Source: Rhodeus uyekii (lineage: Eukaryota > Chordata > Actinopteri > Cypriniformes > Acheilognathidae). Taken from it: 64,000 nucleotides of DNA. Positions 23,101 to 38,429 of the stretch are shown here, piece by piece (position 1 is the stretch's first letter; every line of letters starts with the position of its first letter). The stretch is taken from contig JAWRVZ010000215.1 in the NCBI GenBank assembly GCA_037043235.1, positions 635,001 to 699,000 of the forward strand. Reading direction: 5' to 3'. Made by a program: the position numbers and the translations under genes. The notes below the pieces were generated by a model, which saw nothing but the letters and a program-made list of their open reading frames with translations, was not told where the DNA came from and ran no database searches.

Positions 23101-26100
23101 ATGATAATTATTTTACTTTTCATTCATGCGTTTATCAGACGCCCTGGCAATCGAACCCATGACCTTGATGTTGCAAGCTTCGCTCTCTACTGTTAGAGAT
23201 GCAGGAAAGCTACCGTAATTAAATTACATGTTAAATTTTTGTTTGTATGTCTATCAGTTTTTGGTGCGAGGCAATGAAATATGAAAATGTTTACAGTACA
23301 ATATTTCTATTAAGAATAAATGCTTAATAGAAAAACTTACAACTAAGTTTTAAAATTTTTTTTTTTTTTTTTACTTTTTATTCATAAACTCACTAATGAA
23401 CTCGTCTGTTAATCAACTGTTTTCAACACTGATAATCATGAAAGTTTTTTTATCATAAAATGTTTGTTTAATCATAAAATCATCATATTAGAATCATTTG
23501 TAAAGATCATGTGACACTGAAGACTGGAGTAATGATGCTGAAAATACAACTTTAATCACAGGAATAAATGACACTTTACTATCTATTCACATAGAAAACA
23601 GCTGTTTTACACTGATATAATATTACACTGTTTTACTGTATTTATCATCTAATAAATTCAGCTTTAATCACAGGAATAAATGACACTTTACTATATATTC
23701 ACATAGAAAACAGCTGTTTTACACTGATATAATATTACACTGTTTTACTGTATTTATCATCTAATAAATTCAGCTTTAATCACAGGAATAAATGACACTT
23801 TACTATATATTCACATAGAAAACAGCTGTTTTACACTGATATAATATTGCACTGTTTTACTGTATTTATCATCTAATAAATTCAGCTTTAATCACCGGAA
23901 TAAATGACACTTTACTATATATTCACATAGAAAACAGCTGTTTTACACTGATATAATATTGCACTGTTTTACTGTATTTATCATCTAATAAATTCAGCTT
24001 TAATCACAGGAATAAATGACACTTTACTATATATTCACATAGAAAACAGCTGTTTTACACTGATATAATATTACACTGTTTTACTGTATTTATCATCTAA
24101 TAAATTCAGCTTTAATCACAGGAATAAATGACACTTTACTATATATTCACATAGAAAACAGCTGTTTTACACTGATATAATATTGCACTGTTTTACTGTA
24201 TTTATCATCTAATAAATTCAGCTTTAATCACAGGAATAAATGACACTTTACTATATATTCACATAGAAAACAGCTGTTTTACACTGATATAATATTACAC
24301 TGTTTTACTGTATTTATCATCTAATAAATTCAGCTTTAATCACAGGAATAAATGACACTTTACTATATATTCACATAGAAAACAGCTGTTTTACACTGAT
24401 ATAATATTACACTGTTTTACTGTATTTATCAACTAATAAATTCAGCTTTTAGCTGATGAGACTTTCTTCAAAGTCATAAAAAATCTTAATTATTCCGAAG
24501 TTTTGCCCAGTTGTTACTGTATTTTTGATTAAATTAAACTGAGCAGAAGAGACTCTTTCAAAAACATAAAATATTCAAACTTCCAAACTTTTGACCGATA
24601 CTGTATATCTATTGTATAATATTAAATAATAATAATCTATAAAATGTGATTGTATAATTATTTTTGTAATAATTCTGACAATATTGTGCATATTTTGAGT
24701 TTCTCACCTGGTTCCTCTTCCATCTTTACCAACAGTTTCGCCTTGTTTTATTCAGTTAGCCATTTATTTACCCCGGAGTGTCAGCGAACAGCTTGAGATG
24801 AAGCATGAGACCGTTATCAGTGTGTGTGTGTGTAATTTAGTGAATTATACTGCATATCTGAATAATTTCAGGTGTATATTGAATGCATAAATTCTATCCA
24901 GACAAAGGAAATGGCCATTTTATAAACAAAGATGCTTCAAACGTCAGAGACATAACACAACATGATCCTAGATGCGGTGGAAATGTACGTCAGATAAATG
25001 ATTAAAAAAAGCTTCAGGTGGATGAGTCTTGAGTAATATCTTGGGACTATTATGATCACTTTCATGTTGTTCTCCAGTAAAATCACTCCGGCTGTTTTGC
25101 ATTCTCTTATAAAGAAATGAGTTTTGGTGCATTAGTCAAACGAGACTCACTCGATTAGAGATGCAGCGCAGCTGTAATCACTGAATAATTAACAGTTTGC
25201 ATTTGCATGTATTCATTCATTCTTGTGTTGAGATGCAGGTTTGGTATGTGGATGTTTGGGGCCTTTATAGAGTAATTAATGTCGGCCTGTGGCGAGGTTT
25301 CAGGCTGACGATCATCGCTGCTATAAATAACCCTGCAGCCATTCATTACCTGCAGCAGCGACTGCCTTCCTCCCGTCTCTTTCTGTTCACTTCCCTGCTT
25401 TTCCTTGGGTTTCTCTCAAGCTGCAGTTTAGGCCAACTAGCTAATTGTCTAATTAAAGTGATAATGGTGTAATCACTAGCTTTTATTTAGAAACGAGTGG
25501 CTGCTGATTAAACCCATGTGATGGTTTGTTTTTGGTTGATGAGCAATAATAGATTGTCCTACAGGTGGTTATTGCGTAATCTCACTCTTCCTGCAGCGGA
25601 CGATCGGTTTCATACTTGCTTTAAAGCGTCATGTGCTCATTAGATCTGATGGAGCACAAATAGAGAACATATCCTGGAGCTTTTGCTTTATTTATTTTTT
25701 AAATATACATATGTACAGTAATACCTCGGTTTACGAGTTTAATTCGTTCCAAGAGCGAGCTCGTATCCCAAAATGCTCGTACACCAAAACAATTTCCCCC
25801 ATAAGAATGCATTAAAAATCAATTAATTCGTTCCACACGACCATAAATGCCCATTTTAAATATTTAGTTTTTATTTTACCCTATTAATTACAGTTAAAAT
25901 TATAACCATTAAGATCTCGTATAAATACTCTTTAAACAGACAATTAAACTTTAGACAATTAAACTCTAAAAATACTTGACAATTTACTGTAACTCACTTT
26001 GAGCAGCGTCTGCTGGCATGAAGGAGATGAGAGACAGACGAGGGAGGAGGAAAACACAAAACCTGGATTCAAGTGCAAATGAGTGAATTTATTATAATAG

Positions 26101-26603
26101 TGCAGAAAACAAACAAAGTGATAATCCAGAGTGAAAGTCATGGACCGGGAGACGCGCGCGCGACCACCGCGAGCACCGGGAGACTCGTGCGACACCAACA
26201 CGAGCTCCGGAGTGGAGAGAAGTGAGGAGACAATGAATTCATGAACCACATATATATTTCACTACGTGAACAACAGCGATCACAAATAATTAATGTTATC
26301 ACTTCTAAAAGTATCTCTGTGGTGAATGATGCAGCCAAACAGAGCGAGGCTGAGAGAATGAATGCTTTAAGGGGTGATAAAGGGGTTGGGACTGCGTGAC
26401 TGTGTTATGAGAGGCTGTCATTAGGATATTTCCAGTAAAAATGCCCGTGAAGATGCAGAGCTTTAGGACAAAAATGCGCGTGGGTAAGGGAAAAATTAGC
26501 TCGCACTCCGATACAAAGCTCGTACACTGATTTGACCCCCCCATGCTCGTACACCGATTTTCTCGTATACCAAGTCGCTCGTAAACCGAGGTACCACTGT
26601 ATA

Positions 26604-26638
<35 letters not shown>

Positions 26639-26648
26639 ATGTATGTAT

Positions 26649-26701
<53 letters not shown>

Positions 26702-29700
26702 TACAGTGTATATATAAGTATTAATAATATAACAGTAGTAATAATGATGATTGAAATCCAATCTTTAAAGTTCTATGTAATAATAGTAAATATAGCAATA
26801 ATATTTAAAATGCTAATTATTTTAAAGCTCTGTTTATTAATACAAGCAGTAGAAGTAGTAGTAATAATTATAATAATAATAATATTTAATATAAAGTATT
26901 TTAAAGCTCTATATAATAATAGCAATACTATTTAAAAATTAAAAAATATTTGTTTGATCAATTATCTAAATGCTATGCACACATTAAGTGTGCCTTAAGT
27001 ATGTAAGCTCCCTTAAATGAACTAATCATTTCCCGGTTTCGCTCTGCGTCTCACTCTTCGCTGTTTGTGTGTCCGTTCCCGGTTTCGCTCTGCGTCTCAC
27101 TCTTCACTCTGTCACTCTGTTTGCGTGTCCGTTCCTGGTTTCGCTCTGCGTCTCACTCTTCGCTGTTTGCGTGTCTGTTTCCGGTTTCGCTCTGCGTCTC
27201 ACTCTTCGCTGTTTGCGTGTCTGTTTCCGGTTTCGCTCTGCGTCTCACTCTTCACTCTGTCACTCTGTTTGCGTGTCCGTTCCTGGTTTCGCTCTGCGTC
27301 TCACTCTTCACTGTTTGCGTGTCCGTTCCCGGTTTCGCTCTGCGTCTCACTCTTCGCTGTTTGCGTGTCCGTTCCCGGTTTCGCTCTGCGTCTCACTCTT
27401 CGCTGTTTGCGTGTCCGTTCCCGGTTTCGCTCTGCGTCTCACTCTTCGCTGTTTGCGTGTCCGTTCCCGGTTTCGCTCTGCGTCTCACTCTTCACTCTGT
27501 CACTCTGTTTGCGTGTCCGTTCCTGGTTTCGCTCTGCGTCTCACTCTTCACTGTTTGCGTGTCCGTTCCCGGTTTCGCTCTGCGTCTCACTCTTCGCTGT
27601 TTGCGTGTCCGTTCCCGGTTTCGCTCTGCGTCTCACTCTTCGCTGTTTGCGTGTCCGTTCCCGGTTTCGCTCTGCGTCTCACTCTTCACTCTGTCACTCT
27701 GTTTGCGTGTCCGTTCCTGGTTTCGCTCTGCGTCTCACTCTTCGCTGTTTGCGTGTCCGTTCCCGGTTTCGCTCTGCGTCTCACTCTTCACTCTGTCACT
27801 CTGTTTGCGTGTCCGTTCCTGGTTTCGCTCTGCGTCTCACTCTTCGCTGTTTGCGTGTCCGTTCCCGGTTTCGCTCTGCGTCTCACTCTTCACTCTGTCA
27901 CTCTGTTTGCGTGTCCGTTCCTGGTTTCGCTCTGCGTCTCACTCTTCACTCTGTCACTCTGTTTGCGTGTCCGTTCCCGGTTTCGCTCTGCGTCTCACTC
28001 TTCACTCTGTCACTCTGTTTGCGTGTCCGTTCCTGGTTTCGCTCTGCGTCTCACTCTTCACTGTTTGCGTGTCCGTTCCCGTTTCCCTCTGCGTCTCACT
28101 CTTCGCTGTTTGCATGTCCGTTCCCGTTTTCGCTCTGCGTCTCACTCTTCGCTGTTTGTGTTTTGCGCAGGTGATGGAGTTTCTGCCCGGCGGTGACCTC
28201 ATGGCTTTGATGAACAGATATGAAGATCAGATAGACGAGTCTATGGCTCAGTTTTACCTGGCGGAGCTCGTTCAGGCCGTTCACTCGCTGCATCAGATGG
28301 GATTCGTTCACAGGTATGTCCAATCACACAGAGTTCATGAACTCGATCTGCTGCCTGTTATTGCTCGTCACTGATGGGCGGGAGATTCTCATTCTAGACC
28401 GCGTTTGATTGGACGGGTAAAAATTAGGTTCTCTTTTTGTTTTTTAATTTCCCTTTTTCTTAGAATGACTAAAATATAATATATATTTCTAAATATTTTT
28501 TATTTGTTTATTATTGTACGTATTCATGCTAGTCACACACACATTTATTGATATTGTTGATTTATGTACTCATTTATGCTAGTTTATTAATAATTTGTGT
28601 GCATGTATGTGTGTAATAGTAGTTGTAATGTTTAAAATGTGAGTTATTTTAAAGCTGAATAATAGTATTGTTATTGTTATTATTATATTTAAAATGGGAA
28701 TTTGTTTGTAAAGCTCTGTATAAAAATAGTATTAAACAAAAAAGAAATGATGATAAATCAAAGTTTTTATTTCTATACAGTATATTTTATTAATTTCTTT
28801 ACATGGTACATATTTTTACTAATTTATTAATTATTTATTTATTTGTATACACACAGGTTATACATACATTGTAAATATTTAAATAATGTTTGTATAAATC
28901 TAAATTAAAAAATGTGTATGTGTGTGTGTAGATTGATAGATAGTGTTTACCAAATCTATTAGATCACCTGTCATAAATGGAAAACACAAATATTTTATGA
29001 ATGTGTCAAACTTGTTTGTACTTTCCCACAGTTTCTTTTATTGACTTCCAAAGTTTTCTAGTTGTTGCTTTTAATGATTAAGACTTGCTTTTAATGAAAG
29101 TTTTGTGCCATCTCTCTTGAATCCGATAAATCATCAAATTCATCATTATTTTTCCTCCTTCATTTGTGCTTGTTCTCTTTCTGTTGTCAGAGATATTAAA
29201 GCAGAGCACGTTCTGATCGACCGCACGGGTCACGTTAAACTGGCCGGCTTCGGCTCGGCGGCCCGACTGACGGCCAACGGAACGGTAACAGCGTAATTCA
29301 CAATCCCTTTCATGAAGGAATGGGTTTCAATGGGTTTGGTTTGGACCGGATAATCGATGTGTCGTGATTTGAACAGGTGACGTGCTCCGAGCTCCCGGTG
29401 GGAAGTCCCGAATCCCTGGCTCCTGAGATCCTGTCGGCTCTGAGCGGAGGGACGGCGTGCAGCTTCGGCCCCGAGAGCGACTGGTGGCCGCTGGGCCTCA
29501 TCGCTTATGAAATGATCTACATGAAATCGCCCTTCGCTGACGCCACGTCTGCAAAAACCATCAGCAACATCATCAACTACCAGGTGATTCTGCCAGCTTC
29601 TCTCTCTGGTTTTATTGTATTTGTCTCCAGATAATATCTGTTCTGATTCAGTGATACAGGTTTGAAATGTGCTGGTTATAAATGGATATAAAAACTGTTT

Positions 29701-32700
29701 ATTTATTTAATAAGCAAAGTTCAGGCTCATCAGGATCGTCACTCTGTCAATCAAACCAGTCGTTTTTTTTCTTCTCCTGATCACTGTTGTTTTGTCATTA
29801 GTTGCATTACCGTATTACTCCATTAATTGCTACTATAAATATATTTCTAAGCTTATGAAATCTGACATTTTACAAGTTTATTTCCTTTATCAGCAAGAGC
29901 TACTTGGAAAGAAAGAGAGTGAGTGAGTTTCTGTTGGGTAATAAACAAGTTAATGGAATATTAAAGTCACTGTCAATAGCAAATCCATCATAGCAGAGAA
30001 ATGTAATCATAAATGGAGGTTTGAATTCTAATCCATGTTTAAAATGAAGTGGTGCAACAACAAGATTTATAATAAAGCCTTGATCAACAAATCCTAGATT
30101 AGCTATAAACTGTGCTTAATTTAATCCTGATTGGTGCAACTGGACATCACTGGCTGAAATGCTGTTTTCTCTGCTTTAAAGTTGATTTATTTTGATTATT
30201 TAATCTCTTTTCAGTGTGAGATGTTGCTGTTTTATCATGAAAAAGCTGCAGTTCTTCTCTATATCAGAGTCAGTGTTTCTGAACTCGTGTTCTTGAGTTT
30301 CTTCAAACACTCACAATATTCCTCATTATCATAATTCATGCGCAGAATAAAGGGGCGGGGCTTGAGTGTGTTGAAACTGGCAGTTATGTGAAGAGGCGGG
30401 ACATTTCCTAAACACTCGACCAATCACAACACACCGATCCAGCCGACCAATCAGAGCACAGTGTGCTTTCAGGAGGAGGGGCTTCATAGAGACAGGAACT
30501 AAACAGAGCGTTTCTGACAGACTGGGAAGAGACGAATATGGGGAAAATAATCAACATCTGCTCTAGTGGAAACACACACAACAGCAAGAGTGTGTGCATA
30601 ATAGCACTTTTTACAGCACAGATTATTTCAAAGCAGCTCTACAGTGATATGATTGTTTTTGGCTGAACAGCAGCTCTAAAAGTGCAGAATATGTGCTCTT
30701 TAAATTGTTTAAATCTTCCTTTTAATTCAGAGTGAATGAATACTTATATGCTGACCAATGTTGAAAGGATGATAAATGGCTATATATATGTCAACTCTAT
30801 GCTACTTTCTATAGTGCTTTATTCAATGCACATTTTTTTGCAAAGCAGCTTCATATTAATAAAAAGGAAAATAACAGTATTAGTCAATTATGAATCAAAT
30901 TCAGCTTCCGCTATAACTCAATTCAGAGTTTTCTAGTTGAATTGCTAATATCAGTGAATGTTAATGGTCTGTATAACCCAATTATGGACAAAACTGTGAC
31001 GTTTTCTTGTGTGCGTTTGGCTCGCAGCGTTTCCTGAAGTTCCCGGAGGATCCCAAAGCCAGCGCTCAGTTTGTCGACCTGCTCCGGAGTTTGTTATGTG
31101 GATCCCGGGAGCGTCTGGGATACGAAGGCTTGCGGTCGCATCCGTTCTTTTCCTCCGTCGACTGGACCGACCTGAGACACGGTGAGCAACGCATTCATCC
31201 GTTCTGACGCACAGAGTCGGTGTGTCCATCTCGTTTTCCATGTGTCTGTTAATTACGGGTTATTAATCCTTAGACTGACTTGCTGCTATTTCTGTAGCCT
31301 GTAAAGTGATTACTTCTCCAGTGTAATTGCTGGATTTGTTATAGTGGGCTGGAATGTGTCTCGGTGCACAGATTGCTCTGCAGGTTTAAGTGAAACACAG
31401 AGGATCTGAATTAATTCATTAAGCCTATGGCGTGAAGCTCAGAGTTTCTTCTGAATCTGCTTTAAGGCTTTAGGACTGTTAGCTCTGAGTGAGCAGCGCA
31501 CACTTTATCCTAAATCACAGTATTAGTAGGACTTTGTGTCACTGCAAACTCATTGCAGAATTTAGGTTTTTGCATATGCTTTTCATATCACTATTTTCAG
31601 GATTCTTTGAATATAAAGTTCAAAAGAACAACATTTTATTTGAAATGGAATCTTTTGTAACATATGTCACTTTTGAAGTGTGTACATTTATTTTTATCTA
31701 TCTTTATCCAATCTTTTGAATGGTAATGTATCAGTTTCATGTGACACTAAAGACAATGATGCTGTTTCACATTAATATAATATTACACTGTTTTACTGTA
31801 TTTATCATCTAATAAATTCAGCTTTAATCACAGGAATAAAAGACACTTTACTATATATTCACATAGAAAACAGCTGTTTTACACTGATATAATATTACAC
31901 TGTTTTACTGTATTTATCATCTAATAAATTCAGCTTTAATCACAGGAATAAATGACACTTTACTATATATTCACATAGAAAACAGCTGTTTTACACTGAT
32001 TTAATATTACACTGTTTTACTGTATTTATCATCTAATAAATTCAGCTTTAATCACAGGAATAAATGACACTTTACTATATATTCACATAGAAAACAGCTG
32101 TTTTACACTGATATAATATTACACTGTTTTACTGTATTTATCATCTAATAAATTCAGCTTTAATCACAGGAATAAATGACACTTTACTATATATTCACAT
32201 AGCAAACAGCTGTTTTACACTGATATAATATTACACTGTTTTACTGTATTTATCATCTAATAAATTCAGCTTTAATCACAGGAATAAATGACACTTTACT
32301 ATATATTCACATAGAAAACAGCTGTTTTACACTGATATAATATTACACTGTTTTACTGTATTTATCATCTAATAAATTCAGCTTTAATCACAGGAATAAA
32401 TGACACTTTACTATATATTCACATAGAAAACAGCTGTTTTACACTGATATAATATTACACTGTTTTACTGTATCATCTAATAAATTCAGCTTTAATCACA
32501 GGAATAAATGACACTTTACTATATATTCACATAGAAAACAGCTGTTTTACACTGATATACTATTACACTGTTTTACTGTATTTATCATCTAATAAATTCA
32601 GCTTTAATCACAGGAATAAATGACACTTTACTATATATTCACATAGCAAACAGCTGTTTTACACTGATATAATATTACACTGCTTTACTGTATTTATCAT

Positions 32701-35700
32701 CTAATAAATTCAGCTTTAATCACAGGAATAAATGACACTTTACTATATATTCACATAGAAAACAGCTGTTTTACACTGATATAATATTACACTGTTTTAC
32801 TGTATTTATCATCTAATAAATTCAGCTTTAATCACAGGAATAAAAGACACTTTACTATATATTCACATAGAAAACAGCTGTTTTACACTGATATAATATT
32901 ACACTGTTTTACTGTATTTATCATCTAATAAATTCAGCTTTAATCACAGGAATAAAAGACACTTTACTATATATTCACATAGAAAACAGCTGTTTTACAC
33001 TGATATAATATTACACTGTTTTACTGTATTTATCATCTAATAAATTCAGCTTTAATCACAGGAATAAATGACACTTTACTATATATTCACATAGAAAACA
33101 GCTGTTTTACACTGATATAATATTACACTGTTTTACTGTATCATCTAATAAATTCAGCTTTAATCACAGGAATAAATGACACTTTACTATATATTCACAT
33201 AGAAAACAGCTGTTTTACACTGATATACTATTACACTGTTTTACTGTATTTATCATCTAATAAATTCAGCTTTAATCACAGGAATAAATGACACTTTACT
33301 ATATATTCACATAGCAAACAGCTGTTTTACACTGATATAATATTACACTGTTTTACTGTATTTATCATCTAATAAATTCAGCTTTAATTACAGGAATAAA
33401 TGACACTTTACTATATATTCACATAGAAAACAGCTGTTTTACACTGATATAATATTACACTGTTTTACTGTATTTATCATCTAATAAATTCAGCTTTAAT
33501 CACAGGAATAAATGACACTTTACTATATATTCACATAGAAAACAGCTGTTTTACACTGATATAATATTACACTGTTTTACTGTATTTATCATCTAATAAA
33601 TTCAGCTTTAATCACAGGAATAAATGACACTTTACTATATATTCACATAGCAAACAGCTGTTTTACACTGATATAATATTACACTGTTTTGCTGTATTTA
33701 TCATCTAATAAATTCAGCTTTAATTACAGGAATAAATGACACTTTACTATATATTCACATAGAAAACAGCTGTTTTACACTGATATAATATTACACTGTT
33801 TTACTGTATTTATCATCTAATAAATTCAGCTTTAATCACAGGAATAAATGACACTTTACTATATATTCACATAGAAAACAGCTGTCTTACACTGATATAA
33901 TATTACACTGTTTTACTGTATTTATCATCTAATAAATTCAGCTTTAATCACAGGAATAAATGACACTTTACTATATATTCACATAGAAAACAGCTGTTTT
34001 ACACTGATATAATATTACACTGTTTTACTGTATTTATCATCTAATAAATTCAGCTGTTAGCTGAAGAGACTTCAAAATCATAAAAAAATCTTAATTATTC
34101 TGAAGTTTGGCCCAGTTGTTACTGTATTTTTGATTACATTTTTGATTAAATATCACACTGTTTTACTGTATTGCACTATTAACTTACACACACATTGTTT
34201 GGCAGCGGGTGGATTTCTGTGGAATTAGTCAGATTATAGAGTGTGCAGGTGTTCACAGATCAGTCACACGGCCAAACCATAATAAGATCACACACACACA
34301 CACACACACACACACATAAACAAACACTAATTTCTTGCTCATCCTACTAAGTTTCCTACAGGATTTTGCTCCCACAGGATTCAACCCTTGAACTCTTGTC
34401 GTTTGAACAACTTGACAGAAATCAGTTTTATTTAAAGGGTCTGTGTAAGAATTAAGGCTCTTTATTAAGCTTATAGCATCTGAAATGTACTTTCTCATGC
34501 CAATGTTATTATAAATGGTAAAAAAAAAAAATTGCAGCATCTAAAACGCTCTTGATAGAAGGTTAATTCGCTAATCTGAACGCATTGTATATTAGAAAAA
34601 TCAGATATTAATCCAAAATAAACAATAATGTTACATATTACCTCACTTTCTAAACATTGCAGGAAGCAATTAGAGAGCGACGTCACCTGGTGCCGATGGG
34701 TTTTCTGTAGATCTCTTTAAAGCATTATCACTGCAATTAATTAAAGCGCTGATGGACGTGTTCATCCTGGCGTTTAGGGATTCTCCCGAACAGGCAATGA
34801 CTCTTTTATTCCAGCTGGTGAAAACCATCTCTGTTCAGAATGCAAGGGATTCGACAACATTATTGCTTTATGATTGGAAAAAATGATCTCACAATTAGTG
34901 CAGGATTTATTCAGAATCTAAATAAAAAATTAAACGTTTGCTTTGAGATGCGTGTAAATATTTGAGATACAAGTAGCTTACAGATGCCGACGCTAGGAGC
35001 CCCTCACTCCTTCACTTCACCTGTTCCTCCGCTAAAATAAGTGTTCGCGTGACCAAAAACAGCAGTGGAGGGAAGATGGAGTGTGTGTGTCTCTATAGCA
35101 ATTAAAAACATCCTCTGATTGTCGGAACTTGTAAAATGTTCAGATCCGCTGCTTTAAATTATAATCATCTTCTTTTCTTTTTGGTGTTCAAACTTTTGAC
35201 AAGCTTTATGAGGGATACACTCTTGTCTTTTCTTTCCTGTGTGTGTAACAGCAGAGAGCGGCGCTTGCAACATCAAGGTCATGGGTTTGATTCCCAGGGA
35301 AAGCAAGAACTGATTAGAATGTCAATGTGTTTCTTGAATGCGATGATAAAAGCAGCTGATAAATGCATGAATGTAAATGTAAAATGCAAATACAGAGTTA
35401 ATATATATAGTGGAGAATATATACAGTGGAGTTCACTTATCTCGAGTCACGGTTAACTCGCCAATAATATTATGTCGACGATTTTGAAGTGGAACCGCCA
35501 AACTCCCTATTTGTCTCAGTATTTTCTTGTTGGTTATGTCGATTCCTTAATGTCGCCGAAATCTAGTATCTCGAGCATAAATGAGACAAATTATCCACTT
35601 CACATGGGTATTTCGTGACACATGAGCGCACCTCGTTTCCTGAGTTTGCGTTGCAGGTGGAGCGCGCGCTCACTTCAATGACCGTTCACGCACGTTGATC

Positions 35701-38362
35701 TGAGGGATAACACACTGCAGGTATTCTGCGTTTTTTTTTTTTTTCTTCTAAAAATGTCTGGAGGTGTTAAGAGAAAACTGGACAATCAATCTCAAAGATG
35801 TGGACGATGCAGTGTTTCAGTGGTTCACAAATACACGAGCAACAAACCTTCCCGTCAATGGTCCCTTGCTGATGGAGAAGGCGGACATTCTTGCTGCTTT
35901 GACTTGACTTTAAAGCAAATCCGGGGTGGCTGAATCGTTTCAAAAAGAGGCACAACATTGTCTTCAAAGTGATTTGTGGAGAGAGCGCTGCGGTTAAACA
36001 GGAGCAAGTGATTCGGGGATTAAGACTCAAATGCGCACAGTTCTGCATGAGACTCGGAACATTTCAGCCGATCGCGGCAACACTGTTGTGTAAAAAAACA
36101 CCAAAAACACGAGCATCCTCTTTCTCATTTAATCTCATTTTTCTCATTTACATCAATAAATTTTAACTTTTCTTTCTTGAGGGTTGTTATCTTTGTGCTC
36201 TGACAGCTGCTGCTTCCACGGTCACTCTGACAGCTGTGCTGATAGGCTGTCTGACCTGTCAATCATGCAAGAAAACGTGATTGGCTGTGCTGCCATGAGG
36301 GCGGGCTCTTCTCTTAAAGGGACGAGCACAGCGCAGAGAGGAGAGAGGGAGAGACTGTACTTTGGAGAGACTGCTTTTCTTTTTTTTCTGATTCTGACTT
36401 GTATTTGTTTTCTTATTGCGTGAATTGCGGATTATCTGCATCTGAGGGTTATATGTGGGGAAATCGGTAATATAGTATATGGATTGTATGTTAATATATG
36501 TAATGTATGATGTATGGGTTATCTCGCGAAACGGTTTATAACGGTTATCTCAATGCTTTTTCCCGACCCCCGACGCCGTCGACATAACCGAACTCCACTG
36601 TATATATATATATACAGTGGAGTTCACTTATCTCGAGTAACGGTTAACTCACCAATACTATTATGTCGACGTTTTTGAAGTGGAACCGCCAAACTCCCTA
36701 TTTGTCTTATTATTTTCTTGCGAGTAATGTCGATTCTGGTATGTTACCGAACTATAATATCTTGAGCACAAAAAAGGGACAAAGTCGTCACTTCACATGG
36801 TTATTGCGTTACTAATTAGCGTAGCTTGTTCACTGCACATGCGCTGAGTTTGCGTTGCTCGTGGATCGCGGTCCGCTCACGGTTCACTCCCTGTCGTTGA
36901 TCTTGTCTGAGGGAAAAAAAAACACGCTGTAGCATCCGCACGTTTTTAGTGATTTTGTGAGCAATCTTTTTGTTTGCATTGTTGAGGAATATAAAGGTTT
37001 GTATCAAGAGTCGAAGGTGGTTTCTAATCGTGGCAACAGTGTTGTGTAAAAAGACACCAAAAACTCGAGCATGTACATTCTCATTTAATAACTCACATCA
37101 TGTACATCAATACTTGTGAGGGTTGTTGTCTTTGGCATCACTCTGACAGCTGCGCTGATTGGCTGTCTGACCTGTCAGTCATGCAAGACGACGTGATTGG
37201 CTGTGCTGCTGTGAAGGCGGGCTCTTCTCATCTCATCCGATGATCAACACGACACTCTTAAAGGGACGAGCGCAGTGGGAGACACTGCTTTTCTGTTCTG
37301 ATTCTGACTTGTGTTAGTGCTTGTGGGCGAAATTCACACGATAAAAGCACTGTGTACGAGCTGAACAGTTATGATAATTGACGTCATGCGAGCAACATTT
37401 GAAATTCGAAATGTGATCTTACACAGAAAAGTTCATCAATCTATGGGTGCGGGTTATGCCAACGATTTTACCCAAAACCCGCTGGCTATATGAGTGTGCG
37501 GATTATCTGCGTCTGCTGCCACTGTACCTACAAGTTAGATCTTACACTCAGACTCCATAAGGTTGTTTGCTAAATCCTTCACATTCCCGTCTGCAGGCCG
37601 TCTTATCTGATAAAAGACTCATTTATCTATCTGTTGGTGAATGTAAATGTGGGAAAGACCGGGAGGGATCGTTCAGTGATGAATCGCGAGAAAGATCAGA
37701 CTTTGTCTCTCGATAGCCGTCGCAAACACGTCCAATTTCATGTGATCCGAGTCGATTAAATCCTCAACCTCCTCCTGCTTCTGTGTGGATGAAAGAAAAC
37801 AGCGTTTCGTTTGAAGAAACATCAGCATCTGTTTGGGAAGCTTTCTTATCTGGGTATAAAAACAGGAGAAAATCCATAACTCTCACATGACTCTTCGTGT
37901 TTAATCTGAGTGTGTTTTGTTTATTTGAGGCGCTGAGGACGGAAGATCTGTGCAAACTCGTGTCTCACGCCTTTAAAATCCGTCAAATATAATGTTCAAA
38001 CAACAGAAGTTATTAAAATGCTTACAGTTACAGCCTCTAAAATGTACTTTGCCTTAAAAATGATTAAAGTATTGCATAATTTCATATTGTTTGGCCACTA
38101 GAAAATGAGTAATAAATCATTGGCTCTTTCTGTTTGTCTGATATGATTGTGATTGCTTGGATTTTGCTTTATTCTGATCATAATCTCATTTTGTCGTTTT
38201 TCTGAGACGATTGAACTCTGAGATATTGAGATGATTGACATATGCAAATGAGCTGATGAATCGCTCGTGCTGTTTTTGTTATTGTTTTTATAAGAATAAA
38301 TCAATTGTGTAAATGGTGTGTGTGTGTGTATCAATACAGATTTTTGTGTGGATGCAGCTCGT

Positions 38363-38429
<67 letters not shown>

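Noticed and set aside
27065..28196. Three overlapping 370-435 codon frames ending in kinase sequence
   Set aside because: Composition of the 46/58-bp repeat; only the part from 28171 is exon.
29191..29284. Frameshift or wrong splice explaining the missing DFG
   Set aside because: Both phases match neighbours and flanking residues (RTGHVKL, GSAAR) align in the same frame, so the change is a substitution.
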